From Cyanobacteria bacterium UBA7694 (GTDB lineage: Bacteria; Cyanobacteriota; Sericytochromatia; UBA7694), in contig DLGM01000150.1 in assembly GCA_002482705.1 (NCBI GenBank), forward strand, positions 1 through 6,707: a stretch of 6,707 bases of DNA, given 5' to 3'. Each line of letters begins with the position of its first letter. Positions within the stretch are counted from its first letter, which is position 1. The translations under genes and the position numbers were made by a program. The notes under the pieces are model-generated. The model was not told where the DNA came from and did no database searches. It saw nothing but the letters and a program-made list of their open reading frames with translations. Shown here one piece after another: positions 5,010 through 6,707 of this stretch.

Positions 5010-5831
5010 CTAGGGCTGGATGCGAACCTGGATACCTGCATTGCGCACTTGTTGAAGAGCTTGCTGAAGGGGGGCGTGGATGTGGCCGTTGGTGGCGATG
5101 ATTTGGCCGCTGCGGTGTTGGAGGGGAGTGCCGTCATAGGCGGAAACCTGGCCCCCGGCTTCGCGGACGAGGATGGCCCCAGCGGTGATATCCCAAGAGT
5201 TGAGATGTTGTTCCCAGAAGCCTTCAAAGCGCCCACAGGCTACATAGGCCAAGTCGAGGGCGGCAGAACCAGGGCGACGAATATCCTGGGTCAAGTCGGC
5301 CAAATAACAGAACTCAGCATAATTGTTGTCGGCCAGTTCGCGTTTGCGGTAGGGGAACCCGGTGGCCAGCAGGGATTGGGACAGGGTTGTGGCTTCAGAG
5401 ACCTGAATGGGTTCGTCGTTGAGGGTGGCCCCCAGGCCTTGGGCGGCGCAGAATAACTCATTCAAACGGGGAATCCAGATGACGCCCAAAATGGGCTCAT
5501 GGTGATGCAACAGTCCGATTGAGACACAAAAGAAGGGCAGGCCGTGGGCATAGTTGAGGGTGCCGTCGAGAGGGTCCACCGACCACATGTATTCGTGCCC
5601 TTCAGCGGATAAGCCCGACTCTTCCGCGAGAATGGCGTGCAGCGGGTAGGCCGAGCGAATCACGCCCAGAACCGCTGCTTCCGAGGCCTCATCGGCTTCG
5701 GTGACCAAGTCGCCGCTGCTGCTTTTAGCGCGCACGCGGCTGAGACGGCCCTGGTAGGCTAATAGTTGTTCGCCCCCGGCTTGAGCGGCCTTGACGGCGG
5801 TCGCCAGAGCCGCTTCTTTATCAATTGACAT
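5010..5831 (-). CDS. Inositol monophosphatase family protein (SuhB/IMPase-like)
   Basis: A 273-residue protein of normal length for the family, with all metal-site motifs. GDLVTEAD (40-47) includes Asp47. AEESG (69-73) includes Glu70. The signature WSVDPLDGTLNY (83-94) carries the metal ligands Asp86 and Asp89. SWDITAGAILVREAGG (212-227) carries the third ligand Asp214. These Mg2+-dependent, lithium-sensitive enzymes hydrolyse phosphate monoesters such as myo-inositol 1-phosphate; other family members act on fructose 1,6-bisphosphate, histidinol phosphate or 3'-phosphoadenosine 5'-phosphate, so the substrate is left open. It is cytoplasmic, with no signal peptide. The ATG at 5829-5831 lies inside the end of the upstream propeller gene (11-base overlap) and has no visible Shine-Dalgarno, so translation is probably coupled. 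The motifs make loss of activity unlikely. A role in inositol lipid or solute synthesis cannot be read from the neighbours. Confidence 0.93.
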   Translation of the reverse strand: MSIDKEAALATAVKAAQAGGEQLLAYQGRLSRVRAKSSSGDLVTEADEASEAAVLGVIRSAYPLHAILAEESGLSAEGHEYMWSVDPLDGTLNYAHGLPFFCVSIGLLHHHEPILGVIWIPRLNELFCAAQGLGATLNDEPIQVSEATTLSQSLLATGFPYRKRELADNNYAEFCYLADLTQDIRRPGSAALDLAYVACGRFEGFWEQHLNSWDITAGAILVREAGGQVSAYDGTPLQHRSGQIIATNGHIHAPLQQALQQVRNAGIQVRIQP

Positions 5832-6707
5832 CCGGGGCGTTCATGGTGGAAATCCGGCGGAAGCTGGCGGTTGAGAAGCCACCTTTGCTGAATTTCATGA
5901 TCTGAGAATCTTTGTGGTCATTGCCAAAGTCGGCGACGTACACAGCCCCCATGCTATCGGCAGCAATGCTCTTGGGGGCGATAATTTCGCCAACACCAAA
6001 CTGGCCTTTGGAAGCGCCGGTTTTGTCGAAGTATTTGACGCCGTCGCTTTCGAGTACAAAGACATTGCCTTCGCCATCGACGGCGACGTCAATGGGGCTA
6101 GACAGATCTTTGACCATTTCGGTTGCATTGCCGCTGCTGTCAAGCTTGTGAACGGAGCTACCCGAGACGACGTACAAATTGCCGCTGCTGTCGGTGCCCA
6201 GACCACCGGAAGGGGTGATGGTGCCAAAAGCGGTGCCAGCGGTCAAGCCGCCATCAAATTTTTGTAAACCTGTGGCTGTGGCCAGAAAAATATTGCCCCC
6301 GGTAGCGGCAATGTCCAAGGCGTCGCCAAAGGCGGTCTTTTTGGCTTCAGCACTGTATTTGGGAGAAGCAAACAGGAACATTTGGTCTTTGATGTCATTG
6401 ACGACCAAGTTGCCGGTCAGGTCGTCGAGGGCAATGCCTTGCACAGTTTTGGGCATGGTATAACCCAAAGCCCCGAGGGTAATGGTAGAGACAATACCTT
6501 TGCCCATATCCTTCCAGCCTTCGCCATCAGCGGCATTCATTTGAATGACGGTGCCTTTGGCGGGCATTTTAGAATCAACAGCGGTGACAAACAGGCTGCT
6601 GCCATCGGTGGCGATGCTCACCCCTTGCCATTGGTTAAAGGTGTCGCGGTCAATTTTAAAGTTGCCTTCAGCAGCATAATCACTGCCACCTCCACCGAGG
6701 TTGCCAC
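5821..6707 (-). CDS. NHL-like beta-propeller protein, C-terminal part, 5' end outside window
   Basis: The frame stays open to the right edge; the last whole codon is 6703-6705 and 294 residues are visible. The GTG at 6621 is probably internal, because the frame runs another 28 codons upstream with a Gly-rich patch (GGGGSDYAAEG) and no stop. Six repeats of the type 'IA-D--GN-YV-' are seen at visible residues about 31, 90, 129, 169, 206 and 246, for example VAVDGEGNVFVL and IAADSMGAVYVA. This is the strand pattern of NHL/YncE/SMP-30-like propellers, and six blades are consistent with one closed propeller. Such domains usually bind proteins, ligands or cell-wall material, and some are lactonases; no catalytic residues can be assigned here. 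The Gly-rich linker may join the propeller to a missing N-terminal part such as an export signal, which cannot be seen. The last bases overlap the phosphatase start, implying one operon. Fold: fairly sure. Function: unknown. Confidence 0.82.
   Translation of the reverse strand, partial: GNLGGGGSDYAAEGNFKIDRDTFNQWQGVSIATDGSSLFVTAVDSKMPAKGTVIQMNAADGEGWKDMGKGIVSTITLGALGYTMPKTVQGIALDDLTGNLVVNDIKDQMFLFASPKYSAEAKKTAFGDALDIAATGGNIFLATATGLQKFDGGLTAGTAFGTITPSGGLGTDSSGNLYVVSGSSVHKLDSSGNATEMVKDLSSPIDVAVDGEGNVFVLESDGVKYFDKTGASKGQFGVGEIIAPKSIAADSMGAVYVADFGNDHKDSQIMKFSKGGFSTASFRRISTMNAPDVN

Noticed and set aside
5049..5456. Plus-strand open frame opposite the phosphatase
   Set aside because: Gly/Val-rich shadow of the phosphatase gene, with no ribosome binding site or motif.

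Overview
The window looks like ordinary chromosomal DNA from a bacterium with an outer envelope. Two genes encode clear lipoproteins with type II signal peptides (lipobox LVGC and LAAC). Base composition is moderate, only slightly GC-rich by eye, and Shine-Dalgarno sites are of the AAGGAG/GAGG type. I cannot fix the lineage. A deep-branching diderm group such as the non-photosynthetic relatives of cyanobacteria is one possibility, held with low confidence. No tRNA, rRNA, insertion sequence, CRISPR array, phage gene or integration site was seen.

Layout from left to right: (1) 2-631 (+), the C-terminal half of a DUF1343/NamZ-type exo-beta-N-acetylmuramidase, cut by the left edge. (2) 636-1226 (-), an unrecognised 196-residue protein with a strong ribosome binding site, convergent with the first gene and only 4 bases from it. 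(3) 1227-1397, an intergenic region with a weak promoter candidate and a textbook Rho-independent terminator. (4) 1398-2639 (-), a lipoprotein of the phospholipase D/nuclease superfamily with two intact HKD motifs. (5) 2640-2799, an intergenic region with an extended -10 promoter candidate overlapped by a small palindrome. (6) 2800-3549 (-), a tryptophan-rich GNAT acetyltransferase whose GTG start overlaps the stop of (7) 3546-4862 (-), a lipoprotein serpin with an inhibitory-type hinge. (8) 4863-5009, an intergenic region rich in CTAG and G-runs. (9) 5010-5831 (-), an inositol-monophosphatase family enzyme. (10) 5821-6707 (-), the C-terminal part of an NHL-like beta-propeller protein, cut by the right edge, whose end overlaps the start of the phosphatase gene by 11 bases.

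Transcription is almost all leftward. The sequence supports two overlapping pairs likely to be co-translated: propeller then phosphatase, and serpin then acetyltransferase. The PLD lipoprotein has its own promoter candidate and its own terminator. Three genes act on or at the cell envelope: a wall-degrading or recycling enzyme, a surface-tethered protease inhibitor and a surface-tethered HKD enzyme. Nothing in the sequence proves that they form one pathway. I see no convincing new multi-gene system. The best leads are the serpin with its long Thr-Ser reactive loop coupled to an odd acetyltransferase, the exported HKD lipoprotein, and the orphan 196-residue protein.
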